Below are positions 1-8,779 of a DNA stretch of 26,184 bases, in pieces (position 1 is the stretch's first letter; the number at the start of each line of letters is the position of its first letter). The translations under genes were made by a program, and so were the position numbers. Below the pieces are notes generated by a model. The model had not been told where the DNA came from and did not search any database. It worked only from the letters and a program-made list of their open reading frames with translations. Source of the stretch: Fen-999 sp964469455 (GTDB lineage Bacteria; Pseudomonadota; Gammaproteobacteria; Burkholderiales; Rhodocyclaceae). The DNA is taken from the NCBI GenBank assembly GCA_964469455.1, contig CAYXZX010000016.1, positions 1 through 26,184 on the forward strand, read 5' to 3'.

Positions 1-168
1 ATCAGCTTCGACGAGGCCATCGGCCGCAACCTTGCTGTCATGGATGCCACGGCCTTCGCGCTGTGCCGCGACCAGAAGCTGCCCATCAACGTCTTCTCGA
101 TCTTCAAGACCGGCGCCCTCAAGCGCGTGGTGATGGGAGAGGACGAAGGCACACTGGTGTACTGCTAG
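1..168 (+). CDS. pyrH: UMP kinase, C-terminal fragment (cut by window start)
   Basis: The reading frame is open from base 1 and encodes the last 55 residues, ending in a stop at 166-168. The tail reads ...NVFSIFKTGALKRVVMGEDEG followed by TLVYC, which is typical of the C-terminus of bacterial UMP kinase. This enzyme phosphorylates UMP to UDP in the cytoplasm and belongs to the amino acid kinase fold. The catalytic and UMP-binding parts are upstream of the window. Its position directly before frr is the conserved bacterial order. The stop codon overlaps the Shine-Dalgarno of frr (TAGGAG), so the two are probably co-transcribed and translationally linked. Confidence 0.93.
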   Translation: MSFDEAIGRNLAVMDATAFALCRDQKLPINVFSIFKTGALKRVVMGEDEGTLVYC

Positions 169-179
169 GAGTTTGCACA

Positions 180-737
180 ATGATTGCCGAACTCAGGAAG
201 ACCACCGAACAGAAGATGCAGAAGAGCCTCGAGGCGCTGAAGCATGACCTGGCCAAGGTCCGCACCGGCCGGGCGCATACGGGCATTCTGGACCATGTTC
301 AGGTCGAGTATTACGGCTCCTACATGCCAATCAATCAGGTGGCCAACATCACGCTGATCGACGCGCGCACGATCGGCGTCCAGCCCTGGGAGAAGCCGAT
401 GATCCCGAAGGTCGAGAAGGCCATCCGCGAGTCTGACCTCGGCCTCAATCCGGCCACGCAGGGCGATCTCATCCGCGTGCCGATGCCAATGCTGACCGAG
501 GAGCGCCGCAAGGAACTGATCAAGGTGGTCAAGCACGAGGGCGAGAACGCCAAGGTTGCCGTGCGCAACCTGCGCCGCGACGCCATCACCCACCTCAAAG
601 ACGCCCTGAAGAAGCACGAGTTGTCGGAGGACGACGAACGCCGCGCGCAGGACGACATCCAGAAGCTGACGGACAAGTACGTCGCCGAGGTCGACAAGAT
701 GCTGGTCGAGAAGGAAAAGGACCTGATGGCCATCTGA
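180..737 (+). CDS. frr: Ribosome recycling factor
   Basis: The 185-residue product matches the usual length of ribosome recycling factor. The factor acts with EF-G to split the post-termination 70S complex so subunits can be reused. The frame stays open further upstream, but the start at 180 is chosen because it follows a good AGGAG at 167-171 and gives the family N-terminus (MIAELRKTTEQKMQKSLEAL). Recognisable segments are KVRTGRA near residue 30, the beta-domain run with IGVQPWEKPMI, and the C-terminal helical region with LTEERRKELIK. It lies 11 bp after pyrH and 17 bp before uppS. Confidence 0.97.
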   Translation: MIAELRKTTEQKMQKSLEALKHDLAKVRTGRAHTGILDHVQVEYYGSYMPINQVANITLIDARTIGVQPWEKPMIPKVEKAIRESDLGLNPATQGDLIRVPMPMLTEERRKELIKVVKHEGENAKVAVRNLRRDAITHLKDALKKHELSEDDERRAQDDIQKLTDKYVAEVDKMLVEKEKDLMAI

Positions 738-754
738 GCCATCGGCGCCCGGCG

Positions 755-1555
755 ATGGCTGACTTTGGCAGTTCGACCCAGGCGATTCCCCGGACCGGGG
801 ATGTGCCGCGCCATTTGGCCATCATCATGGATGGCAACGGTCGCTGGGCGCGCAAGCGGTTCATGCCCCGTGTCGCCGGCCACAAAAAGGGCGTCGAGAC
901 GCTGCGGCGGGTCATCAGGGCCTGTATCGAGCGGGGCATCGAGTATCTGACAGTCTTTGCCTTCAGTTCCGAAAACTGGCGACGGCCAGCCGAGGAAGTC
1001 AGCTTTCTCATGAACCTCTTCGTGGCCGCGCTCAACGAGGAAATTTCGCGGCTGCACGAGAACGGAATTTGTCTCAAGGTCGTGGGCGACCTCGACCGTT
1101 TCGAACCACGCCTGCAGGAACTCATCAGGGCCGGCGAAGCGCAGACGGCAGGGAATTCGCGGCTAACCCTGACCATCGCCGCGAACTACGGTGGCCGTTG
1201 GGATGTCATGCAGGCGGCAAACCGCTTGGCGCAAGAGCATCCGGAAAAAAGCGGGCGATGGTCCGAATCCGATCTCACGCCCTATCTGGCGATGGCCCAC
1301 ACACCGGAGCCCGACCTCTTCATCCGCACCGGTGGCGAGCAACGGATCAGCAACTTCATGATCTGGCAGCTGGCATATACCGAGCTGTATTTCACCGACC
1401 GGCTCTGGCCGGAGTTCGATCCCCGCACGCTCGATGCCGCCATCGCGTCCTATCGCCGGCGCGAGCGGCGATTCGGCCGTACCAGCGAACAGTTGATCGC
1501 CGATCGCGAGCCGATTCGAATGCAGGCACCGAAGCCGCACCAGCAAGATGCTTAG
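755..1555 (+). CDS. uppS: Isoprenyl transferase (undecaprenyl diphosphate synthase)
   Basis: The 266-residue protein is a cis-prenyltransferase. It condenses farnesyl-PP with eight isopentenyl-PP units to give the C55 lipid carrier for peptidoglycan and O-antigen assembly. The active-site motif HLAIIMDGNGRWA is at residues 20-32, with the Mg-binding Asp at D26. FAFSSENWRRP and the later FIRTGGEQRISNF are also family signatures. The start at 755 has no obvious Shine-Dalgarno, but it is the only ATG before the conserved block that keeps a normal N-terminal extension. Its end overlaps cdsA by 8 bp. Its isoprenoid substrates depend on dxr, two genes downstream. Confidence 0.96.
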   Translation: MADFGSSTQAIPRTGDVPRHLAIIMDGNGRWARKRFMPRVAGHKKGVETLRRVIRACIERGIEYLTVFAFSSENWRRPAEEVSFLMNLFVAALNEEISRLHENGICLKVVGDLDRFEPRLQELIRAGEAQTAGNSRLTLTIAANYGGRWDVMQAANRLAQEHPEKSGRWSESDLTPYLAMAHTPEPDLFIRTGGEQRISNFMIWQLAYTELYFTDRLWPEFDPRTLDAAIASYRRRERRFGRTSEQLIADREPIRMQAPKPHQQDA

Positions 1556-2345
1556 GACGCGGGTGATTACCGCGCTAGCCTTGCTGGCGGGTTTTCTGTG
1601 CGTGCTTTTCCTGTTGCCGAAGCCGGCCGTGGCGGCAGTGTTCGGAATCGTGGCAGCCATGATGGCTTGGGAATGGGCGGGCTTGATGAAACTCGACCGT
1701 GGCAGCCGTTATCTATTCGTAGGTGTCGTCCTGATCTCCTGCCTTGCCGCCTACAACCAGCCCGGCTTTGCCTATCCCCGGCTCTGGTGGCTTTCCGCCG
1801 CGTTCTGGCTCCTGCTGGTGCCGTTCTGGCTCTGGCGCGGTTGGCGCATGGATCGCAATGATATCGCCGGCTACGCGGCCGGTTGGACCCTGATCGTGCC
1901 TACGTGGGCTGCGATGGTGGCCTTGCAGGGGTGGGGGCCCTGGCTGCTGTTCGCGGCCATGGGATTGGTCTGGATCGCCGACATCGCAGCGTACTTCAGC
2001 GGTCGCGCCTGGGGAAGGCACAAGCTGGCCCCGACCATTAGCCCCGGCAAGACCTGGGAAGGCGTGGGCGGTGCAATCGCCGGCGTTGCCGTCTATGGGG
2101 TAGCGGCGACTTTGGTCGCGGGTTATTCCCCGCCATCGTGGATACCGTGGATGCTGCTGTTGCTCGCCCTGACAGTGGTTAGCATCATGGGCGACCTGTT
2201 CGAGTCGCTGATCAAGCGGCAGGCGCAAGTGAAGGACAGCGGCCTTCTCCTGCCCGGCCACGGTGGCCTGCTCGATCGCCTGGACAGCCAAACGTCGACG
2301 CTGCCCCTCGCTGCGCTGATCCTGGCGTCGCTGCGACCATCATGA
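1548..2345 (+). CDS. cdsA: Phosphatidate cytidylyltransferase (CDP-diglyceride synthase)
   Basis: This is a 265-residue polytopic inner-membrane protein. It converts phosphatidic acid and CTP to CDP-diacylglycerol, the precursor of the cell's phospholipids. Hydrophobic segments begin at residue 7 and recur throughout. The C-terminal CDS signature is clear: GDLFESLIKRQAQVKDSG followed by LLPGHGGLLDRLDS. The start at 1548 overlaps uppS by 8 bp, and the stop overlaps the dxr start by 4 bp (ATGA), so translation is probably coupled on both sides. Where relatives commonly read DSLTA after the signature, this protein reads DSQTS, a small variation that I do not consider disabling. Confidence 0.95.
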   Translation: MLRTRVITALALLAGFLCVLFLLPKPAVAAVFGIVAAMMAWEWAGLMKLDRGSRYLFVGVVLISCLAAYNQPGFAYPRLWWLSAAFWLLLVPFWLWRGWRMDRNDIAGYAAGWTLIVPTWAAMVALQGWGPWLLFAAMGLVWIADIAAYFSGRAWGRHKLAPTISPGKTWEGVGGAIAGVAVYGVAATLVAGYSPPSWIPWMLLLLALTVVSIMGDLFESLIKRQAQVKDSGLLLPGHGGLLDRLDSQTSTLPLAALILASLRPS

Positions 2346-3523
2346 CCAGGCAGCGCCTGACCATACTTGGTGCGACCGGTTCGATCGGCGTCAGCACCCT
2401 CGACGTGGTGGCGCGCCATCCGGAACTCTTCGAAGTCGTTGCGCTGACCGGACATCGCCGGCTTGATGTTCTGGAAACGCAGTGCCGTCGGCATCGACCG
2501 CGCTACGCGGTCGTCGGCGACGCGGTGGGCGCGAAGGTGCTCGCTAGTGCGCTCGCGGGGATCGGCACCGAGGTCCTGGCCGGCCCGGCCGCGCTGAAAG
2601 AGGTCGCGGCCCTGGACGAGGCCGATACCGTGATGGCCGCGATTGTCGGCGCCGCCGGCTTGTCGCCGACCCTGGCGGCGGTGCGGGCCGGCAAGAAGGT
2701 TTTGTTGGCCAACAAGGAAGCGCTGGTGATGGCCGGTGCGCTGTTCATGGCCGAAGTCAGCCGTCGCGGCACGCCGCTGCTACCGATCGACAGCGAGCAC
2801 AATGCGGTGTTTCAGTCATTGCCGCGCGGTTTCGACGGCAATCTCGCCACTTGCGGCGTTCGCAAGGTCTTGCTTACCGCGTCGGGCGGCCCGTTCCGCA
2901 CCACACCGATCGAGGCGCTTGCGCACGTGACTCCTGCTCAAGCCTGCGCTCATCCGAACTGGGTCATGGGCCGCAAGATCTCGGTGGATTCCGCGACCAT
3001 GATGAACAAGGGGCTGGAAGTGATCGAGGCGCGCTGGCTGTTCAATGCCATGCCGGACCAGATCGAAGTGGTGATCCATCCCGAAAGTGTCATTCATTCG
3101 CTAGTGCAATACATAGACGGCTCCGTTCTGGCGCAGTTGGGCAACCCCGACATGCGCACACCCATCGCGCATGCCCTGGCATATCCCGAGCGAATTGAAG
3201 CTGGCGTGCCGCCCTTGGATCTCTTCGAGATTGGCCGTCTTAATTTCGAGCGTCCCGATCTGCGGCGCTTCCCGTGCCTGAGCCTGGCGTTTCAGGCACT
3301 GCGAGCCGGCGGAAATGCGCCGGCGGTCCTGAATGCGGCGAACGAAGTCGCCGTGCAGGCCTTTCTGGAAGGTCAACTTGCCTATCCGGACATCGCCCGG
3401 GTAATCGCCGTTTCGCTGGACGAAGTGCCAGGCGCAGCGGCGGAAACGTTGGAGGCCGTCATGGCCGCCGACGGTGCCGGCCGTGCGGCGGCACGGCGAG
3501 CGCTCAGGCATCCGCGGCAATGA
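2342..3523 (+). CDS. dxr: 1-deoxy-D-xylulose 5-phosphate reductoisomerase
   Basis: The 393-residue enzyme catalyses the NADPH-dependent rearrangement and reduction of DXP to 2-C-methyl-D-erythritol 4-phosphate, the committed step of the MEP isoprenoid pathway. The Rossmann motif GATGSIG is at residues 10-16. The metal-binding segment appears as LLPIDSEHNAVFQ, and the flexible-loop and substrate regions as LTASGGPF, HPNWVMGRKISVDSATMMNKG and LEVIEARWLF. Length is normal for the family. It overlaps cdsA by 4 bp and rseP by 4 bp. Placing isoprenoid supply beside uppS is a standard proteobacterial arrangement. Confidence 0.97.
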   Translation: MTRQRLTILGATGSIGVSTLDVVARHPELFEVVALTGHRRLDVLETQCRRHRPRYAVVGDAVGAKVLASALAGIGTEVLAGPAALKEVAALDEADTVMAAIVGAAGLSPTLAAVRAGKKVLLANKEALVMAGALFMAEVSRRGTPLLPIDSEHNAVFQSLPRGFDGNLATCGVRKVLLTASGGPFRTTPIEALAHVTPAQACAHPNWVMGRKISVDSATMMNKGLEVIEARWLFNAMPDQIEVVIHPESVIHSLVQYIDGSVLAQLGNPDMRTPIAHALAYPERIEAGVPPLDLFEIGRLNFERPDLRRFPCLSLAFQALRAGGNAPAVLNAANEVAVQAFLEGQLAYPDIARVIAVSLDEVPGAAAETLEAVMAADGAGRAAARRALRHPRQ

Positions 3524-4893
3524 CTCATTTTGCAGTGCTATGGTACGTCGGCGCGTTCGTCGTCGCGCTCGGCGTACTGATCACCGTGCATGAACTGGGG
3601 CATTTCCTGGTCGCACGCTGGGCGGGCGTCAAGGTACTGCGTTTCTCGGTGGGCTTCGGCAGGCCCATATACCTCCGCAGCATTGGCAAGGACGGAACCG
3701 AGTGGGCGATCGGCGCGTTTCCGCTTGGCGGCTACGTCAAGATGCTCGATGAGCGGGAAGGCGAAGTGCCGGCTGCCGAACTGGACCGGGCTTTCAACCG
3801 CAAGCCGGTTGGATCGCGCATGCTGATTGTCGCGGCGGGGCCGGTCGCCAATCTCCTGCTGGCCGTAGCGCTGTATTGGATCTTGTTTGTTCATGGCGTG
3901 AACGAATTGCGTCCCATCCTGGCGCAGCCGCCAGCCGGCACGGTGGCCGCGGCGGCTGGCGTCGCGGATGGCGATCTGGTGCGGAGCGTGTCGGGCGTTG
4001 CCGTGACGACCGCCCAGGATCTGCGCTGGCAACTGATGCAGCGGGTCATGGAGCGGGAGCCGATCATCCTCGAAGTCATGACGCCGGGGAGCGAGATATT
4101 CGCCCGCAGCCTGGACATCTCGAGGTTCGATGCTTCCCAACTCGACGCTGACTTCACGACACCGCTGGGCCTGCTGCCATATCAGCCCAAGCTGAAACCC
4201 GTGATAGGCGCGGTCGCGCGAGGCTCCGTGGCCGAGGCGGCGGGTCTGCTGGCCGGTGATGAAGTTCGCCAGATCAACGGCCAGCGCATCGATCACTGGG
4301 GACAACTGGTGGCGCTGGTCAAGGCCGCGCCGGGGAAACCTTTGGCAATGACGGTGGTCCGAAATGCCATGTTGCGCAAAATTTCCGTGGTTCCGGAAGA
4401 AGCGAGCGAACGCGGTGTCAGGATCGGCCGCATCGGGGTCGGCGTCCGTGATGATCCCGCGGGTCGACCGGAATTGCTGGTCCAGGTACGTCTCGGCCCT
4501 GGCGAGGCACTGGGCAGGGCGGTTCTTCATACCTGGGAAACCTCCCTGTTCAGCCTGCGCATGATGGGGCGCATGCTGGTGGGCGAACTGTCCTGGAAGA
4601 ACATCTCCGGTCCGGTCACGATAGCCGACTACGCAGGGCAGTCGGCCCGCATGGGGCTCAACCACTATCTCAAGTTTCTGGCGCTGATCAGCATCAGCCT
4701 CGGTGTGTTGAACCTCCTGCCGGTGCCGATTCTGGACGGAGGGCATTTGTTGTATTATTTCATCGAGGTCATCAAGGGCGGTCCGTTATCGGAACGGGCC
4801 ATGGAGATTGGGCAGCAGATCGGTCTTGCGCTGCTGGCACTCTTGATGGCATTTGCTTTTTACAACGACTTCAACCGCCTGGTCTCGGGCTGA
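3520..4893 (+). CDS. rseP: Site-2 zinc metalloprotease RseP
   Basis: The 457-residue inner-membrane protease performs the second intramembrane cut of the anti-sigma-E factor in relatives, and it also removes remnant signal peptides. The zinc motif HELGH is at residues 24-28 in the first membrane segment. The C-terminal metal ligand lies in PVPILDGGHL, with Asp at 406. Two PDZ-like domains lie between them, around residues 120-300. The start at 3520 is chosen because it gives the normal short N-terminus before HELGH and an ATGA overlap with dxr. The frame is open further upstream inside dxr, but that part has no family match. bamA follows after 3 bp. Confidence 0.96.
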   Translation: MTHFAVLWYVGAFVVALGVLITVHELGHFLVARWAGVKVLRFSVGFGRPIYLRSIGKDGTEWAIGAFPLGGYVKMLDEREGEVPAAELDRAFNRKPVGSRMLIVAAGPVANLLLAVALYWILFVHGVNELRPILAQPPAGTVAAAAGVADGDLVRSVSGVAVTTAQDLRWQLMQRVMEREPIILEVMTPGSEIFARSLDISRFDASQLDADFTTPLGLLPYQPKLKPVIGAVARGSVAEAAGLLAGDEVRQINGQRIDHWGQLVALVKAAPGKPLAMTVVRNAMLRKISVVPEEASERGVRIGRIGVGVRDDPAGRPELLVQVRLGPGEALGRAVLHTWETSLFSLRMMGRMLVGELSWKNISGPVTIADYAGQSARMGLNHYLKFLALISISLGVLNLLPVPILDGGHLLYYFIEVIKGGPLSERAMEIGQQIGLALLALLMAFAFYNDFNRLVSG

Positions 4894-4896
4894 TTC

Positions 4897-7179
4897 ATGA
4901 CGAAGAAAGCGATTGCAGGCCTGATTGCGGCCATTCTGGCGCCGGGGGTGTACGCACTCGATCCGGTGATCATCAAGGACATCCGGGTTGAAGGGATCCA
5001 GCGTACCGAAGCGGGTACCGTTTTCAACTACTTGCCGGTCAAGGTGGGTGACACCATGACCGACGACAAGGCTGCCGAAGCCGTCAAGAAACTCTTCGCC
5101 ACCGGGTTCTTCAAGGATGTGCGGCTCGAGATCGACAACGGCGTGCTGGTTGTGCTGCTCGAGGAAAGGCCGGCGATTGCCGCGGTAGATTTTGTCGGGA
5201 TCAAGGAATTCGACAAGGATCAACTCCGCAAGGGATTGCGCGATGTCGGACTGGCCGAGTCGCGCATCTTCGATCGCGCGCTGGTCGAGCGTGCCGAGCA
5301 GGAACTCAAGCGGCAGTACCTGAGCCGGGGCCATTACGCCGTCCAGATCACGACGACCGTCACGCCGCTGGAACGCAACCGGGTGGGCATCAGTTTCAGC
5401 GTCGATGAAGGCGAGATCGCCAAAATCAAGCAGATCAACGTCATTGGCGCCAATGCCTTCAAGGAAAAGGAACTGATCGATCTGTTCGTGCTGCGCACGC
5501 CTAACTGGTTGAGTTGGTACACCAAGAACGACCAGTATTCGAAACAGAAACTGTCGGGTGATCTCGAAACCCTGCGCTCCTTCTATCTGAACCGAGGCTA
5601 CCTGGAGTTCAACGTCGAATCGACGCAAGTTTCGATTTCGTCGGACAAGCAGGATATCTACATCACCGTCAACATCTCGGAAGGCGAGCAGTATTCGATA
5701 TCGTCAGTCAAGCTGGCCGGAGACTTGATCCTGCCCGAGGAAGAGTTGGTCAAGCTGGTCAAGGTCGCGCCAGGAGAAACCTATTCGCGCGAGCGGCTGA
5801 CCGAATCGACCAAGGCCATCGCCGACCGGCTTGGCAACGATGGCTACGCCTTCGCCAACGTCAATGCGGCGCCCGAACTGGACAAGGAAAAGCGTCAGGT
5901 CGCATTCACGATTTTTGTCGATCCGGGTCGCCGGGTCTATGTGCGCAACATCAACGTCACGGGCAATTCGCGGTCGCGCGACGAAGTCATCCGCCGCGAA
6001 ATGCGCCAGATGGAATCGAGCTGGTACGACGGCGACAAGATCAACCGTTCACGCACGCGCGTGGATCGTCTCGGGTACTTCGAGGAGGTTACGCTGGAAA
6101 CGCCAGCCGTTCCGGGTACCACCGACCAGGTTGACGTCAATGTCAATGTCAAGGAGAAAGCCACGGGTGCCTTGATGCTCGGTCTGGGCTTTTCCAGCTC
6201 CGAGAAGCTGGTGCTGTCGGGTTCCGTCCAGCAGCAAAACATGTTCGGCAGCGGCAATTACGTCGGCATTGGCGTCAACAGCAGCAAGTCGAACACCGTC
6301 TATTCCCTGTCGTATACCGATCCGTACTACACGGTCGATGGCGTATCGCGCGGTTTCGATATTTACCATCGCAACTACGACACTTCGTCGCTTACCACCA
6401 TCGCGAGCTACGGCCTTCGCTCGACCGGTGGCGGTGTCCGGTTCGGCGTGCCGATCAGCGAGGATGACACGGTGAATTTCGGGCTGGCCTTCGATCAGAC
6501 CAGGTTGAAGGTGAATTCCAGCAGCCCGCAGCGCTTCCAGGACTATGTTGCGGAGAATGGCAGTCTGTACTCCAGCGTTGTAGGATCGATCGGCTGGGCC
6601 AAGGACACGATCGACAGCCGGCTGTATCCGACCAAGGGTTATATTCACCGGCTTGGTGCCGAGGCGGCGGTGCCGGGCGGCGACTTGCGGTACTACAAGC
6701 TGAGTTACCAGATTCAACGTTACATGTCCTTGTGGCGTGACTACACGCTCGCCCTGAACGGGGAGTTCGGTTACGCCAACGGCTACGGCAACAAGTCACT
6801 GCCTTTCTTCAAGAACTTCTATGCCGGAGGCATCGGCTCCGTCCGAGGCTTTGACAACGGTTCGCTCGGCCCTCGCGATGTGACGACGGATGAGGCGCTT
6901 GGTGGCAATCGCCGGGTGGTGGGGGGCGCCGAACTGTTGTTCCCGTTGCCGGGCATGGGGCAGGACAAGTCCTTGCGCATCGGCGCATTCGTCGACTTTG
7001 GGCAGGTGTGGGGCGCGGGTGAAAAAATGAAGGCTGCCGACCTGCGCTATAGCACAGGTTTTGCCGCGGCCTGGAACTCGCCGGTGGGGCCGCTGAAGTT
7101 CAGTATTGGTCAGCCGCTCAACAAGAAGGATAATGACAAGCTGCAAAGATTCCAGTTCCAGATGGGTACGGTATTCTGA
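4897..7179 (+). CDS. bamA: Outer membrane protein assembly factor BamA
   Basis: This 760-residue Omp85 protein is the core of the BAM complex, which folds beta-barrel proteins into the outer membrane. The signal peptide is residues 1-20, with cleavage after VYA. Five POTRA domains fill roughly residues 23-420, and the last contains the MRQME...WYDG and VDRLGYFEEV blocks. The 16-strand barrel follows, with the conserved loop-6 motif in GSVRGFDNGSLGP, and it ends in a terminal Phe (QFQMGTVF). No strong Shine-Dalgarno is visible; the start is 3 bp after rseP. It is followed by its periplasmic chaperone skp. Confidence 0.98.
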   Translation: MTKKAIAGLIAAILAPGVYALDPVIIKDIRVEGIQRTEAGTVFNYLPVKVGDTMTDDKAAEAVKKLFATGFFKDVRLEIDNGVLVVLLEERPAIAAVDFVGIKEFDKDQLRKGLRDVGLAESRIFDRALVERAEQELKRQYLSRGHYAVQITTTVTPLERNRVGISFSVDEGEIAKIKQINVIGANAFKEKELIDLFVLRTPNWLSWYTKNDQYSKQKLSGDLETLRSFYLNRGYLEFNVESTQVSISSDKQDIYITVNISEGEQYSISSVKLAGDLILPEEELVKLVKVAPGETYSRERLTESTKAIADRLGNDGYAFANVNAAPELDKEKRQVAFTIFVDPGRRVYVRNINVTGNSRSRDEVIRREMRQMESSWYDGDKINRSRTRVDRLGYFEEVTLETPAVPGTTDQVDVNVNVKEKATGALMLGLGFSSSEKLVLSGSVQQQNMFGSGNYVGIGVNSSKSNTVYSLSYTDPYYTVDGVSRGFDIYHRNYDTSSLTTIASYGLRSTGGGVRFGVPISEDDTVNFGLAFDQTRLKVNSSSPQRFQDYVAENGSLYSSVVGSIGWAKDTIDSRLYPTKGYIHRLGAEAAVPGGDLRYYKLSYQIQRYMSLWRDYTLALNGEFGYANGYGNKSLPFFKNFYAGGIGSVRGFDNGSLGPRDVTTDEALGGNRRVVGGAELLFPLPGMGQDKSLRIGAFVDFGQVWGAGEKMKAADLRYSTGFAAAWNSPVGPLKFSIGQPLNKKDNDKLQRFQFQMGTVF

Positions 7180-7190
7180 CGATGTCGAAT

Positions 7191-7195
7191 GGGAG
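7191..7195 (+). promoter_or_regulatory. Ribosome binding site that decides the skp TTG start
   Basis: GGGAG lies 9 nt before the TTG at 7205. The frame has no ATG in this interval that would preserve the signal peptide, so this site supports TTG initiation. Confidence 0.7.
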
Positions 7196-7204
7196 CTTGA
7201 TGCC

Positions 7205-7747
7205 TTGAAGAAGTTGCTTATCCCGTTGCTCGCATGCATGTTCACCACCGCCTCCGTGGGCGCGCTTCACGCGGGGGGGGCCCTTGCCGCCGAACCGGAA
7301 ATCAAGATCGGTTTCGTCAATGGGCAGCGCGTCATCAACGAATCGCCTCAGGCGGCCAGGGCCAAGAAGAAGCTCGAGAAGGAGTTCGAGAAGCGTGATC
7401 AGGACCTGCAGAGGCTCGGCAAGCAATTGCAAAGCATGCAGGAAGGCCTGGAAAAGAACGCTGTGACGATGTCCGAAGCCGACCGCCGCAACAAGGAGCG
7501 TGAGTTCAATGACCTCAACCGCGAGTTTCAGCGCCGCCAGCGCGAGTTTCGCGAGGATCTCAATCTCAGGCAAAACGAAGAGATGTCCGCTATCTACGAG
7601 CGGGTGAACAAGGTGATCAAGCAGGTCGCGGAAAGCGAAAAATACGACCTGATCCTGCAGGAAGCCGTTGTCGTCAGCAATCGCATCGACCTGACCGACA
7701 AGGTGATCAAGGCTCTGCAGGAGTCCAAGGACGCGGCCTTGAAGTGA
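7205..7747 (+). CDS. skp: Periplasmic chaperone Skp/OmpH
   Basis: The product is a small periplasmic chaperone that carries unfolded outer-membrane proteins to BamA. The preferred start is a TTG at 7205, because GGGAG at 7191-7195 sits 9 nt upstream and the resulting N-terminus (MKKLLIPLLACMF...) is a signal peptide cleaved after residue 29 (LAA). This gives 180 residues. The mature part opens with EIKIGFVNGQRVINESPQA and continues as a long charged coiled coil, as in the jellyfish-like Skp trimer. The first in-frame ATG upstream lies inside bamA and would destroy the signal peptide. A run of eight G at 7273-7280 lies in the signal peptide. Confidence 0.93.
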   Translation: MKKLLIPLLACMFTTASVGALHAGGALAAEPEIKIGFVNGQRVINESPQAARAKKKLEKEFEKRDQDLQRLGKQLQSMQEGLEKNAVTMSEADRRNKEREFNDLNREFQRRQREFREDLNLRQNEEMSAIYERVNKVIKQVAESEKYDLILQEAVVVSNRIDLTDKVIKALQESKDAALK

Positions 7748-7750
7748 ACC

Positions 7751-8779
7751 GTGCCGCTCCGCCTGGATGAAATCGTCGAACGGCTGGGCGGGCAACTGGC
7801 CGGCAACGGGGAGACGGTGGTTTCCCGCATCGCTACGCTCGATGGTGCCGGCCCCGGTGATCTCACTTTTTTTGCCAATCCGAAATACCGGTCTCGGCTG
7901 GCCGGTACGCGTGCCGCCGCGGTAATCGTTGCGGCGGAAGCCGCGGGCGAGTGCCCGACGGCGGCAATCGTCACGCCTCAGCCCTACCTGTATTTCGCGC
8001 GGGTGGCTCAATGGTTGCACGCCCCGGTCGAGCCGCCAAAGGGGGCGCATCCGAGTGCCATCGTTCAGTCGGCGGTCCCCGCCAGTGCCAGCATCGGCGC
8101 CCACACTTACGTCGACGCCGAGGTGGTAATCGGCGAGGATGTGGTGATCGGCGCCAATTGCACCCTGGGCCGGGGATGTCGCATCGGCACGGGGTCGCGG
8201 TTGCACGCTGGCGTGACGGTCTACGATGGATGCATCGTCGGGGCCCGCGCCATCATTCATTCCGGTGCTGTCATCGGCGCCGATGGCTTCGGGTTCGCGC
8301 GGGAAGACGACGGCGCCTGGCTGAAGATACCGCAGACCGGGCGGGTCGTCATTGGCGACGATGTCGAGATTGGCGCGAATACCGCCATCGATCGGGGCGC
8401 GATCGACGATACGATCATCGAGGAAGGCGTCAAGCTCGACAACCAGATCCAGATCGCACACAACGTGCGCATCGGCGCTCACACCGCGATGGCTGGTTGC
8501 GTCGGGGTGGCCGGGAGCACGCGTATTGGTCGCCGCTGCACCTTTGGCGGTGCGGCGATGATCATCGGCCACCTGACGATCGCCGACGACGTCAATGTCT
8601 CGTCCGGCACGCTGGTGACCAAATCCATCACGCGACCCGGCACCTATACCGGGACGGTGCCTTTTCTCGACCATGGCGATTGGCTGAAGAATTTTTCCCG
8701 CCTGCGTCATCTGGATGCCATGGCCGATAAAATCCGCCTGCTCGAAGCCCGCCTGGCTGATCTGGAGAAGAAAACATGA
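7751..8779 (+). CDS. lpxD: UDP-3-O-(3-hydroxyacyl)glucosamine N-acyltransferase
   Basis: The 342-residue cytoplasmic enzyme performs the third step of lipid A synthesis, adding a second 3-hydroxyacyl chain from acyl-ACP to the amino group. The N-terminal uridine-binding domain includes LTFFANPKYR. It is followed by a left-handed beta-helix of hexapeptide repeats (for example VVIGEDVVIGANCTLG). The catalytic His lies in QIQIAHNVRIG. The start is a GTG at 7751, only 3 bp after skp, with no strong Shine-Dalgarno, so initiation probably relies on coupling. The stop overlaps fabZ by 4 bp. Length matches the family (E. coli about 341). Confidence 0.96.
   Translation: MPLRLDEIVERLGGQLAGNGETVVSRIATLDGAGPGDLTFFANPKYRSRLAGTRAAAVIVAAEAAGECPTAAIVTPQPYLYFARVAQWLHAPVEPPKGAHPSAIVQSAVPASASIGAHTYVDAEVVIGEDVVIGANCTLGRGCRIGTGSRLHAGVTVYDGCIVGARAIIHSGAVIGADGFGFAREDDGAWLKIPQTGRVVIGDDVEIGANTAIDRGAIDDTIIEEGVKLDNQIQIAHNVRIGAHTAMAGCVGVAGSTRIGRRCTFGGAAMIIGHLTIADDVNVSSGTLVTKSITRPGTYTGTVPFLDHGDWLKNFSRLRHLDAMADKIRLLEARLADLEKKT

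Noticed and set aside
3274..3519. Upstream extension of the rseP frame within dxr
   Set aside because: The translated extension is Arg/Gly-rich with no family similarity, and RseP homologues begin just before HELGH.
7118..8710. A 530-codon open frame antisense to skp and lpxD
   Set aside because: Its residue make-up is that of a GC-rich shadow frame (many Arg, Asp, His and Gly), and the plus strand carries two confidently identified genes.
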